From assembly GCF_012927125.1 (NCBI RefSeq), contig NZ_JABBFZ010000019.1, positions 62,001-126,000 on the forward strand: 64,000 nt of DNA, given 5' to 3'. The DNA comes from Paraburkholderia antibiotica (lineage in GTDB: Bacteria; Pseudomonadota; Gammaproteobacteria; Burkholderiales; Burkholderiaceae). This document shows positions 9,452 to 16,968 of the stretch, piece by piece; positions within the stretch are counted from its first letter, which is position 1, and the number at the start of each line of letters is the position of its first letter. The notes below the pieces were generated by a model that made no database searches, had not been told where the DNA came from, and saw only the letters and a program-made list of their open reading frames with translations. The position numbers were made by a program, and so were the translations under genes.

Positions 9452-9555
9452 AAGTCATCTCCTTGGGGTGGATTCTGTTCGTGTTCAGCACGCCCGCTCG
9501 CTCCTCGCGACAGCGCGTAGGGAGCGTCGCCGGCAGGCGGGACACGGCTATTTGT

Positions 9556-9579
9556 TATAAGACATCGTATAAGATATCA
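9556..9579. promoter_or_regulatory. Tandem 12-bp direct repeat, candidate operator for GH28
   Basis: TATAAGACATCG (9556-9567) is directly followed by TATAAGATATCA (9568-9579), 10 of 12 bases shared. It lies about 105 bases upstream of the polygalacturonase start. Repeated sites at one-turn spacing are typical of regulator binding; the protein is unknown. Confidence 0.45.
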
Positions 9580-10069
9580 CGTAAAGTTACAGCCGACCAC
9601 GCGACGCGCGACATGCCCTCCCAGGCCGTTTCGGTGCTTATGTGGACACGCGAATTCGATCTACGAGCGGAACCATTCACGCTCGCCATGCGGAATACAT
9701 TCCTTGCCTGACAAAGGATTACGATCTCATTAATAGGCTTGTGCTGTGCGGCTGCCGCTCGACCGTCAGGTCCGCTCTGCCCTTCACCTGTTCCTCGGTA
9801 GTTGTCTGGCAATGATGTAATTCATCGTACAACATGCGACGCATAATGCTTCAGATGACCGTGTCGTTTCAATTACAGTAAACCCCACCTTTCCAATTCT
9901 TATCGACACCCCGGCGGCCCCGCGACGAACAGCAGAATGTCAAATTCGACGAACGTCTGGCGGGCAAGCTGAACGCCCTGGCCCGGCTTGCGGGCACTGG
10001 CTTAAGCCGATTTGGGCCGACATCGCTTCGGGATGCATAGGTATGATGCGAAGACCGAACCCACGATAA

Positions 10070-10099
10070 TTCGCACTAGTTCGCAATAGTTCGAATCTG
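10070..10099. promoter_or_regulatory. Three helically phased TTCG repeats before the LysE gene
   Basis: Ten-base units starting TTCG occur at 10070, 10080 and 10090 (the first two differ by one base). One helical-turn periodicity immediately upstream of the LysE start at 10128 suggests cooperative regulator binding. Confidence 0.35.
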
Positions 10100-10127
10100 C
10101 ACCCCAACCCATCACCGGGGACCCATC

Positions 10128-10739
10128 TTGCATTCGATCAACCTCCTGCTCGCGCTTGCGGGCGTCCTGCTGCTCAGCGTCGCGAGCCCCGGACCGAATT
10201 TTCTGATCGTCACGTCGACGGCCATCGCGTCGCGCAGTGCCGGCGTGATGACCGGCCTTGGCCTTGCCGCCGCCTCGGGCACATGGGCGCTGATCGCCAT
10301 CGCCGGGCTGAGCCTGATCGTGACGCATGTCGCGTGGATCGGCGCGGTGTTGCGTGTGGCCGGCGCGCTCTATCTGATCTGGCTGGGTATGAAGATGATC
10401 GCCACCGCGCGGCGACCGTTGTGCGCTGCCGAGCCGAGCACCGTCTCCGGTTGGGCCGCGACGCGAAAAGGCTATGTGGTCAGCATGACGAACCCGAAGT
10501 CCGTCGCGTTCTACGGCAGCATCTTCGCGCTGATGGTGCCCGCGCATGCGCCGTTGTGGCTGAATACGGCGGTGGTGGCGCTGTCGATCGGCATTTCGTG
10601 CGCGTGGTACTGCACGATGGCGCTCCTCGCATCGCATCCCGCGGTCCGGCGCACGCTGATCCGACGCAAGGCCGCGCTCGATACGGCGGCCGGCGTGCTG
10701 TTGATGGGACTGGGCGGACGCTTACTGCTGGGGCGTTGA
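10128..10739 (+). CDS. LysE/RhtB-family amino-acid exporter
   Basis: A 203-residue inner-membrane protein of the LysE/RhtB translocator family, which exports amino acids or their derivatives. The N-terminus has the family signature SVASPGPNFLIV (about residues 17-28) after the first helix. Six hydrophobic segments follow, with YLIWLGMKMI near residue 85 and TNPKSVAFYGSIFA near 123, both hallmarks of RhtB. The start is TTG at 10128 with a GGGGA purine stretch about 6 bases upstream; no in-frame ATG lies before the first helix. It stands alone on its strand, with helically phased repeats upstream. The exported substrate cannot be assigned. Confidence 0.88.
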   Translation: MHSINLLLALAGVLLLSVASPGPNFLIVTSTAIASRSAGVMTGLGLAAASGTWALIAIAGLSLIVTHVAWIGAVLRVAGALYLIWLGMKMIATARRPLCAAEPSTVSGWAATRKGYVVSMTNPKSVAFYGSIFALMVPAHAPLWLNTAVVALSIGISCAWYCTMALLASHPAVRRTLIRRKAALDTAAGVLLMGLGGRLLLGR

Positions 10740-10807
10740 CGGCAGCACCCGGTGAGAAGCGAGAGCAGCACGACGCTCAGGCCTTGCGCGTTTGGAACGA
10801 CACGGCT

Positions 10808-11221
10808 TCATCTCGGCTCGGCGTGCGGTCCTCCGCGAATCACCAGTTCCATAAATCCGGTCGTGGAATCGGGCTCGCGCGCGAACACATATCCAGGCAG
10901 CGACGCCAGCAACAACTCGACCGTCGTGCGCACCGTGCAGCCGTGCGCGACATGACCACCGAACACCTGGCCGCGCGCGTCTGCAATGGACATGTGCAGA
11001 TGCGCGCCATCGGGCGACACGGAACCGGCGAGCGTCAGGATTTCGAGGTCGCCGCGAATTTCCGTCGCGGCATCCGCGCCCGCGAATCTCAATGCCGCGA
11101 CGCTCAGACTACCGATGCCCTGCACGACGAAGGCCGCTTGCAGGTTGCGCTGACGGAGCGCATCTTCGATGGCGACGCGCAGGTCGTCGCCGGGGGAGAG
11201 TCGAAGCGGATGGGCTTGCAT
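10808..11221 (-). CDS. PPC/DUF296 domain protein
   Basis: The 137-residue protein is a single PPC (plants and prokaryotes conserved, DUF296) domain: QAAFVVQGIGSL, GDLEILTLAGSVSPDGAHLH and GGHVAHGCTVRTTVELLL follow the fold's strands in order. In plants the domain is attached to AT-hooks; the free-standing bacterial form is a trimer whose conserved histidines suggest metal or ligand binding (here HLHMS and GGHV). No DNA-binding part is present. It stands alone, convergent with the LysE gene, with a 13-bp-stem hairpin just upstream of its start. A specific function cannot be given. Confidence 0.8.
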   Translation of the reverse strand: MQAHPLRLSPGDDLRVAIEDALRQRNLQAAFVVQGIGSLSVAALRFAGADAATEIRGDLEILTLAGSVSPDGAHLHMSIADARGQVFGGHVAHGCTVRTTVELLLASLPGYVFAREPDSTTGFMELVIRGGPHAEPR

Positions 11222-11253
11222 GGCTGGCTTGATGTGCGGTGGACATCGAGATT

Positions 11254-11286
11254 AGGCGTCTATGAGCCAGTGTCTCATAGACGCCT
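11254..11286. repeat. Perfect 13-bp inverted repeat, 7-base loop
   Basis: AGGCGTCTATGAG (11254-11266) pairs exactly with 11274-11286. It lies 33 bases upstream of the PPC gene start and next to a prophage remnant. There is no T run on either side, so it is not a classic terminator; operator, or recombination scar, are alternatives. Confidence 0.7.
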
Positions 11287-11327
11287 GGTTCCGGCGAGTT
11301 ACGTGGCGTCCGTACAGATTCGATTCA

Positions 11328-11666
11328 TCATCGATCGCTAGTTGGCGAGTAGCGGTTCCGGCATGAAGCGCATCGTCCTTTGGGTGGAAATATATACAGA
11401 CATTGAGACACATCTACGGACGCAGCATGCCCGGTAGCTGATGGATTCCACCCGTGATCAACGTAGCCAGTGATAACCGGATCCGCGCCGATATTCACGA
11501 CGCATGAATCGCCCTCCATCACCATGACCGTTGTTGTGGTGGAATAGCGCTCGGTCATCGAAATATCGAATTCAGCCGGGATGCACTCCATGTCGCGCGT
11601 GATGCGTAAGCTTTTCCAGCCCTCAATCGTTGTACGATCAATGATCCGCGCAATGTCATCAATCAT
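11328..11666 (-). pseudogene. Mu-like phage baseplate hub protein, N-terminal remnant
   Basis: The first 70 or so residues resemble the start of Mu gp44/P-type tail baseplate hub proteins: GWKSLRITRDMECIPAEFDI, then MTERY, GDSCVVNIGADPVITGYVD. In intact homologues this N-terminal barrel is followed by about 250-300 more residues. Here the similarity stops after VITGYVD and continues as 40 residues without family character, and no other tail gene lies nearby. It is therefore a truncated, frame-damaged prophage relic. Recognition is by motif memory, without an alignment. Confidence 0.6.
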
Positions 11667-11729
11667 GCTCGTGGATTTGTCGTTGTACTACATGCCGGTG
11701 TCTCGCCGGCTTTACGATCGGAGAAACTT

Positions 11730-12389
11730 ATGTTTGATTGGGGAGCTGCCGCACAGCTTGTAACCGTTGCAATCTCACTTTATGGCGTTCGAAAGATCTA
11801 CCTCGAAATGTCACTCACCTCAAGAAATCGAATACGGGAGGAATACAAGTTCGCAAAGGAATTTCTTGCTGAACTCCGCGGTGAAAGTCGCCTAGATCCC
11901 TTTCTTCGAGAAAAAGGATGTCAGGCGATCACTGGAGACAGCCGGGCGATTCCGGAGCACGTCGAATACCTGCTTTCGTTGCAAGCGCCGTCTCAGGCAC
12001 TTTCCCAATATTCGCCAGGCAAGAAATATTTGGAGCATTCCGACGATGCTCAGTCAGTCCACGGCTTCGCTTTCAAAAAATGGTATCGAAAAGTCTGGGT
12101 GCGAGCACTGCTCAAAGGCTGGTACTGCACAGTCACGATATTTTTCGGCGCGGCCAGCCTTTGGATACCGCCCCTTGCTAATGCAATGTTCCAGGACAAG
12201 CATCGCCGTTTCATTTTTGCTTTAACCAGTTTTCCTGTATCGGCGTGCTGCACTTTTTTCTTTCTATACCTTCTTTCGAGAGTAGCCAGCGCCGAATTGC
12301 TGATGACTCAGATCAGATCGGGATCGCAACAAGGAAAAGGCAAAGGTAGACGCACCAGGCTAAAGCGAAACGCGGAATTCGCTGGGTGA
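11730..12389 (+). CDS. Hypothetical membrane protein (orphan, AT-richer)
   Basis: A 219-residue protein of no family I recognise. It has a short N-terminal hydrophobic stretch (about 8-20), a charged central region of roughly 100 residues and two transmembrane helices (about 131-155 and 165-190), then a basic tail rich in K, R and G. The third codon position is noticeably less GC-rich than in neighbouring genes, and it sits directly beside a Mu-like phage remnant, so it probably arrived by transfer. ATG 11730 has GGAGAAACTT upstream (GGAGA), a good ribosome site. Morons or abortive-infection membrane proteins of similar build exist, but nothing here proves that. Confidence 0.55.
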   Translation: MFDWGAAAQLVTVAISLYGVRKIYLEMSLTSRNRIREEYKFAKEFLAELRGESRLDPFLREKGCQAITGDSRAIPEHVEYLLSLQAPSQALSQYSPGKKYLEHSDDAQSVHGFAFKKWYRKVWVRALLKGWYCTVTIFFGAASLWIPPLANAMFQDKHRRFIFALTSFPVSACCTFFFLYLLSRVASAELLMTQIRSGSQQGKGKGRRTRLKRNAEFAG

Positions 12390-12626
12390 GAAAACAGGGT
12401 TAATAGGATTCACCTGTTGTAGCAGATGGTCATATTGAGCCATATCCTGACAAAGCCGTTGCACCAGCATCAGTAAGATGCGTGGCTGCAGGCGTGCCTG
12501 CCGTCTTGCATGCTGACGAGCGATGTGCCGCGCGTGGTCCGATCCTGCACCACGGCAACCTCAAGCGCGCACAAGCATCGCCAATCCACTCCTCACCCAG
12601 GACTCAACAAAAGCAATAACGCACCC

Positions 12627-13040
12627 ATGCCGACAGGAAAAAACTTCATTGCATCCCTAAGCATTGCTTTAGCCACTGTCGGCACAGCATCGGCTCAACA
12701 GGCGGCGAGACCTCCGGGCCCCGTCATAACGGTTCATTTCGACTACTACCCGCAAGATCGCCCACGCATCGGCGCGCTCGAACACCAGTTGCGGCACGTT
12801 ATCCGACGCGCCGGCGTCGGCGAACTCGGCGACAGCGAACTACACGCCGACGGCAACGACGGCTACCTGTACATGTACGGTCCCGACGCCGATCGGCTCT
12901 ACGCGGTCACGAGCCCGATTCTGCAATCGTCCCGGTTGATGAAGGACGCGGAAGTGACGAAGCGCTATGGTTCGCATACCGAAACCTTCGCGCTGCCTCG
13001 AAACCACACGCGCGTCGTGATCAATCCAATGGAACCGTAA
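12627..13040 (+). CDS. Hypothetical periplasmic protein
   Basis: A 137-residue product with an N-terminal signal peptide (hydrophobic FIASLSIALATVGTASA, cleavage near residue 23) followed by about 115 soluble residues. The mature part is rich in aromatic and charged residues (VHFDYYPQDRPRIG, DGYLYMYGPDADRLYAV) and has no cysteine. I do not recognise the family. The frame is open further upstream to 12510, but ATG 12627 is the only start that puts the signal peptide at the N-terminus. It ends by overlapping the convergent AroE-like gene stop by about 20 bases. Confidence 0.6.
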   Translation: MPTGKNFIASLSIALATVGTASAQQAARPPGPVITVHFDYYPQDRPRIGALEHQLRHVIRRAGVGELGDSELHADGNDGYLYMYGPDADRLYAVTSPILQSSRLMKDAEVTKRYGSHTETFALPRNHTRVVINPMEP

Positions 13041-13857
13041 GCCGGTCGATCACCGCACGCGTCTGTGGTCGCACGCCGCGCCACCACGCGAACGCTTCCG
13101 CCGCCTGTTCGACCAGCATGCCGACCCCGTCCGCGACGCGCGGCACGGCCGCCTCACGCGCAAGCCGCAGGAACGGCGTCAACCCTTTGCCGTAGACCAG
13201 CTCGTAGGCTGCGCCCGTGGCGCTGAACACGCCCGGCGGTAGCGGCGGCAACTCACCGGCCAGGCTCGCCGACGTCGCGTTGACGACCAGATCGAAGTGT
13301 CCCATCGCGGCAAGCTCGCGATAACCGCATGCAAGCAGCGGACTATCCGCGACGACCTGCGCAACCAGTGTCTGTGCCTTCGCGACGTGCCGGTTCGCAA
13401 TCACCAGCTCCGCCGGTCTCGCGGCAACGAACGGCAGCAATGCGCCACGCGCCGCACCGCCCGCGCCGAGTATCAGCACGCGCTTGCCCGCGATCGGCAA
13501 TCCGAGGTTGACCTCGATGTCGCGCAGCAAGCCAACGCCATCGAAGTTCTCGGCGACGATGCGCCCTCCTTCGAAACGTAGCGCGTTCGCGGCACCCGCC
13601 AGTTCCGCTCGCTCGCTACGTTCGTCGGCGAGCGCAAAGGCCTGCAGCTTGAACGGCGCGGTCACGTTCATCCCCTTGCCGCCCGCAGCGATAAAAGCAC
13701 GCACCGTCGCCGCAAAGGCATCGGCCGGTTCGACCGGCCCCTCGAGCGCGGTATAAGACAGGTCTTCGCCCGTCTCCTGCGCAAATAGCCCATGAATCAG
13801 CGGAGATTTCGTGTGGCCGATCGGATTGCCGATCACCGCGTATCGATCCTTCATCAT
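13021..13857 (-). CDS. Shikimate/quinate dehydrogenase family protein (AroE-like)
   Basis: A 278-residue NAD(P)-dependent dehydrogenase of the AroE family. The substrate domain shows NPIGHTKSP (T16, S18), NVTAPFK with catalytic Lys70, and Asp106 in NFDG (usually NTDG). The Rossmann part has GAGGAARG (131-138). Start ATG 13857 overlaps the stop of the CoA-transferase by ATGA, so translation is coupled. Its place as last gene of a catabolic-looking operon, with a LysR regulator, argues that it is not the housekeeping biosynthetic AroE but acts on shikimate, quinate or a similar hydroxy acid in a degradative route. The exact substrate is open. Confidence 0.85.
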   Translation of the reverse strand: MMKDRYAVIGNPIGHTKSPLIHGLFAQETGEDLSYTALEGPVEPADAFAATVRAFIAAGGKGMNVTAPFKLQAFALADERSERAELAGAANALRFEGGRIVAENFDGVGLLRDIEVNLGLPIAGKRVLILGAGGAARGALLPFVAARPAELVIANRHVAKAQTLVAQVVADSPLLACGYRELAAMGHFDLVVNATSASLAGELPPLPPGVFSATGAAYELVYGKGLTPFLRLAREAAVPRVADGVGMLVEQAAEAFAWWRGVRPQTRAVIDRLTVPLD

Positions 13858-15074
13858 CGTGTCACCTTCGAATACAGCACGCCGTCGGTCTGCATCGCAT
13901 CGATCTCGGCGGCATTGAAGCCCAGCGATTGCGCGACTTCCATGTTGTGCTGACCGAGATCGGGCGCGACCTCGCGAATCGTCGTGTCGCAATCGGAAAA
14001 GCGGAACGGCAGGTTCGGCAGACGCAGCGTGCCGTAGCGCGGATGCTGCTGCTCGACCACCATGCCGCGCGCGACGATCTGCGGATCGGCGAGCACCTCG
14101 TCGATCCGCTGCACCTTCGCGCATGGCACATCGATGCTATCGAGCAGCTTGAGCACCTGGGCAACGGACTGGCTCGCGACCCACGGCTGCACCACCGACA
14201 GAATTTCCAAGCGGTTCGCGTTGCGCCCGTCGAGATGGTGAAAACGGCTGTCGCTGCCGAAGTTCGCCGGACCGCCATGCGCCTCGACCAGCGCGGCAAA
14301 ACGCTTCCATGCATCATCCACCTGCGCGGCGATCACGAGGTCTCCGTCAGCCGCGCGGAACACGCCATAGAGCGTCGAGGTCGGCATATCGTGGCCGGTC
14401 TGTTCGGGCACAACGCCTTGCAACGTGTAGCACTGCACCGCGTATTCGTGCATCGACACCAGCGTGTCGTAGAGCGCCATGTCGATATGCTGGCCACGGC
14501 CGCTCTTCGTGCGACCGAGCAGCGCGGCATTGATCGCCGCGACCGCGTGAATCCCCGTGTACATGTCGCCGAGCGAAATGCGCATGAGCGGCGGCGGCTC
14601 GCCCGGCTTGCCGATCATCTGCATGATGCCGCTCTTCGCTTCGGCGATCAGACCGAAGCCGGCGCGATGCGCATCCGGTCCGGTATGCCCATAGGCGGAA
14701 ATCGAGCAATAGACGAGCCGCGGATTGCGGGCCGACAGTTCGGCGTAGCCGAGCCCGAGTTTGTCGAGCGCGCCGGGTCGGTAGTTCTCGACGAATACGT
14801 CCGCCGAATCGCACAGACGCTGCATGAATGCCTTGCCGCGCGGGTCTTTCATATCGACGCTGACGCCGCGTTTGCCCATGTTCAGTTGCAGGAAATAACC
14901 GCTCTGTTCGTCGTCGAGCACGCTCGCGTGCTGACGCCCGGCGTCGCCGCTACCCGGACGCTCGACCTTGATGACTTCGGCGCCGAGCGCCGCAAGACAA
15001 CGGCCGACATACGGCCCCGCGAGAAAGTGGCTGTAATCGACGACACGCAGACCTTCGAGAGGACGGGCTTGCAT
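13854..15074 (-). CDS. Class III (CaiB/BaiF) CoA-transferase
   Basis: A 406-residue family III CoA-transferase, which moves CoA between carboxylic acids through an enzyme-aspartyl anhydride. The family opening GLRVVDYSHFLAGPYVGR, the ENYRPGALDKLGLGY stretch (96-110) and the nucleophile Asp170 in GDMYTGIHA are all present, with no gap. It overlaps the MaoC stop by one base (TGATG) and the AroE-like start by four, so it is the fourth of five coupled genes. CaiB plus MaoC is the usual pair for activating and hydrating an unsaturated or branched dicarboxylate; the acid here is not known. Confidence 0.92.
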   Translation of the reverse strand: MQARPLEGLRVVDYSHFLAGPYVGRCLAALGAEVIKVERPGSGDAGRQHASVLDDEQSGYFLQLNMGKRGVSVDMKDPRGKAFMQRLCDSADVFVENYRPGALDKLGLGYAELSARNPRLVYCSISAYGHTGPDAHRAGFGLIAEAKSGIMQMIGKPGEPPPLMRISLGDMYTGIHAVAAINAALLGRTKSGRGQHIDMALYDTLVSMHEYAVQCYTLQGVVPEQTGHDMPTSTLYGVFRAADGDLVIAAQVDDAWKRFAALVEAHGGPANFGSDSRFHHLDGRNANRLEILSVVQPWVASQSVAQVLKLLDSIDVPCAKVQRIDEVLADPQIVARGMVVEQQHPRYGTLRLPNLPFRFSDCDTTIREVAPDLGQHNMEVAQSLGFNAAEIDAMQTDGVLYSKVTR

Positions 15075-15532
15075 CAGAACGCTCCCGGCCGGCGCGGCAC
15101 CATCAGGCGATGCTCGCCGAGTTGCACGACCTGGTCATGCTGATTAATCAACTCCGAAGGCAGCACGACGATGCCCCACCCCGGACGGCTGTTGCTCTCT
15201 CGCATCGAGCCGACGCGGAATTTCACGTGCAGCACGTCGTCGACCTTGATCGGCAGTCGGAAGTCCCAGCTCCAGCCCAACGACATCCCCGGCACGAAGC
15301 GATAGTCGCTCTGTGTCTTCAGACCATCCGCGATCGACAGGCCGAACAGCCCATGCGCGACGATCGACCCGAAGTGGCTTGCGTTTGCGTATTCTTCGTC
15401 GACGTGAACCGGCGTGTGATCGCCGGTGAGGTCGGCGTAAGCCAGAATGCGTGCTTTCGTCACCGTGTAGGTCGGGCTCACGCAGGCGTCGCCCTCGCGG
15501 GCGTCGTCCCAGTACTTGTCGATGATCGTCAT
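15074..15532 (-). CDS. MaoC-like hot-dog enoyl-CoA hydratase
   Basis: A 152-residue single hot-dog domain with the R-hydratase signature: Asp and His in DLTGDHTPVHVDEEYA (about 35-50) and the following FGSIVAHGLFGLS. These proteins hydrate enoyl-CoA thioesters. Start ATG 15532 lies one base after the VOC gene stop, and its own stop shares a base with the CaiB start. It is likely to act on the CoA ester formed by the neighbouring CoA-transferase, as in mesaconyl-CoA or itaconyl-CoA routes, but the specific compound is inference. Confidence 0.88.
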   Translation of the reverse strand: MTIIDKYWDDAREGDACVSPTYTVTKARILAYADLTGDHTPVHVDEEYANASHFGSIVAHGLFGLSIADGLKTQSDYRFVPGMSLGWSWDFRLPIKVDDVLHVKFRVGSMRESNSRPGWGIVVLPSELINQHDQVVQLGEHRLMVPRRPGAF

Positions 15533-15533
15533 T

Positions 15534-15926
15534 TCATGCCTCCGCGCGTGGATTGATTGCGAGAGCCTGAGCGACGCACGACGCGGGCTTCGCCTGAATC
15601 AGTTCGACCGCGAGCCCGCCGGGCAGGCGCAACCAGTTGCGGCCCTGAGGCATCGTGCTGACGTCGTAGCGATGGGCGGCGGCAAGTGCCGCTTCCAGGT
15701 CTTCGCACATCACGCCGAGATGCGCGAGCCGTCCCTCCCGCGCGTCGTGCCGCGGCTGATGGATGAACTGCAACCCGCCGAGCGTCCAGTACTGGCGCGG
15801 TTCGTCGCGCGTACCGTCGACTTCGCGCATCGTCATGCCGAACACGTCCTCGAAAAAGCGGATGTGCCAGCGAATATCTTTCACCCAGATGGCGACGTGC
15901 TCCAGATAAGCCCGAGGCATATTCAT
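15534..15926 (-). CDS. VOC (glyoxalase/dioxygenase superfamily) protein
   Basis: A 130-residue vicinal-oxygen-chelate domain. The N-terminal LEHVAIWVKDIRWHIRFFED has His10 in the first metal position, LAHLGVMCEDL carries the mid-domain histidine, and GLAVELIQ ends with the glutamate ligand, so a 2-His-1-Glu metal site looks complete. It might be an epimerase, isomerase or lyase step. Start ATG 15926 has AAGGAG upstream and overlaps the PanE-like stop by four bases (ATGA). Being inside an acyl-CoA type operon, a methylmalonyl-CoA-epimerase-like role is conceivable but not shown. Confidence 0.82.
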   Translation of the reverse strand: MNMPRAYLEHVAIWVKDIRWHIRFFEDVFGMTMREVDGTRDEPRQYWTLGGLQFIHQPRHDAREGRLAHLGVMCEDLEAALAAAHRYDVSTMPQGRNWLRLPGGLAVELIQAKPASCVAQALAINPRAEA

Positions 15927-16873
15927 GCTGCTGTCTCCTTGTGTTGCCGGTCGGCCATCGCGCGCTCGATGCCCTTGATGCACGACACCAGCGTTGCATT
16001 GACGGGCGTCGGCACGCGATGCCGCTGCCCCCAGCGCACGACCGCGCCGTTGATAAAGTCGATTTCGGTGCTCGCCCCTTTCTCGAGGCTTTGCAGCATC
16101 GAGGTCTTGAAGCTCGCGGGCAGTCCTTCGCCGGCGAGCGTCCACGGACGTTCGGGATCGATGGTGGAGAGCTTCACGCCGGCGGCCCGCGCCACCGCAA
16201 TGGCTTCGGCCACCGCCGCGAGCGCGGTCGTTTTGAGTTGAGGCTCGGCATACAGCTGCCCGTAGGTCAGGCCCGTGACTCCGGTCAGTGCGCCGGTCGC
16301 GACGTTGACGAGCAGCTTGTCCCACATCGTGCCGACGATGTTGTCGCTGATCGTAGTAACCAGACCCGCCGCATTGAAGGTGTCGGCAAGGTTCGACAGG
16401 CGATGCGTGATACGGCCGTCGAGTTCGCCGATGCAGGTGGTCTTGCCGGCCACGCCGGACTCGATGTGTCCGGGGCCGCGCATCACGCCGCCCACATAGG
16501 TCTTGCCCGCCAGCACCCGCTCGCGTCCGACGACCTCGGCCAACAGATCCTCGTGCCCCAGTCCGTTCTGCAACGACAGCACCAGCGTTTCGGGCCCGAT
16601 CAGCTCCAGCGCGCCGCGCATCGCCGTGGCGGTGTCGAACGACTTGACCAGCACAACCACCAGCTCGACGACGCCTGCCTCGGCGGCGCGTGTCGTCGAG
16701 CGTACTTTTACGTAACGCGAGCCGTTAGCGTCGTCGACCCTCAGGCCGTCGCGCCGCATCGCTTCCACGTGCGCCGCCGAACGGTTCAGCAGCCAAACCT
16801 CGTTGCCGCCCTCGGTCAGCGCCGCACCGATCGCACAGCCCAGCGCGCCGGCGCCCAGAATCGCAATCTTCAC
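15923..16873 (-). CDS. Ketopantoate reductase family (PanE/ApbA-like) dehydrogenase
   Basis: A 316-residue NADPH-dependent 2-ketoacid reductase-like protein. The Rossmann loop GAGALG is at 7-12, followed by NR at the NADPH phosphate site, the central LQNG (101-104) and Lys186 in MWDKLLVN, the family catalytic lysine. It heads a five-gene operon with VOC, MaoC, CaiB and AroE-like genes, so it more probably reduces a 2-keto acid of that pathway than ketopantoate. It is divergent from a LysR gene, with a perfect LysR-type operator between them. Confidence 0.88.
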   Translation of the reverse strand: MKIAILGAGALGCAIGAALTEGGNEVWLLNRSAAHVEAMRRDGLRVDDANGSRYVKVRSTTRAAEAGVVELVVVLVKSFDTATAMRGALELIGPETLVLSLQNGLGHEDLLAEVVGRERVLAGKTYVGGVMRGPGHIESGVAGKTTCIGELDGRITHRLSNLADTFNAAGLVTTISDNIVGTMWDKLLVNVATGALTGVTGLTYGQLYAEPQLKTTALAAVAEAIAVARAAGVKLSTIDPERPWTLAGEGLPASFKTSMLQSLEKGASTEIDFINGAVVRWGQRHRVPTPVNATLVSCIKGIERAMADRQHKETAA

Positions 16874-16927
16874 TGTCGTCTCCCTGATGTTGAGACCACG
16901 ATACGATCCGACGTCTATGTCGGCAAT

Positions 16928-16952
16928 GCAATGACTACAATGGCATCATTGC
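16928..16952. promoter_or_regulatory. LysR-type operator (7-11-7 perfect inverted repeat)
   Basis: GCAATGA (16928-16934) and TCATTGC (16946-16952) are exact inverted repeats with an 11-base spacer, and lie between the divergent LysR gene and the PanE-led operon, 17 bases before the LysR start. The dyad with an 11-base centre is what LysR proteins bind. Confidence 0.7.
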
Positions 16953-16968
16953 GACAGGCAATATCATC

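Larger units (their letters stand above)
9452..10127. other. Intergenic region upstream of GH28 and LysE genes
   Basis: This 676-base divergent spacer holds the GH28 promoter region with two tandem operator-like repeats (9556-9579) and helically phased repeats before the LysE gene (10070-10099). The middle part is locally AT-richer. No convincing gene is seen; a short open frame at 9463-9711 has no ribosome site or family resemblance. Confidence 0.6.

Noticed and set aside
9463..9711. An 82-codon plus-strand frame in the GH28 promoter region
   Set aside because: No ribosome site, no recognisable family, and it runs through the operator-like repeats.
9921..10040. A coding-like tail (NVKFDERLAGKLNALARLAG) reminiscent of ribbon-helix-helix antitoxins
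   Set aside because: No start codon or ribosome site in frame and only about 40 codons; too short to claim even as a relic.
13858..14124. N-terminal extension of the AroE-like frame upstream of 13857
   Set aside because: It reads through the CoA-transferase coding region and lacks family similarity; ATG 13857 with the four-base overlap is the sensible start.
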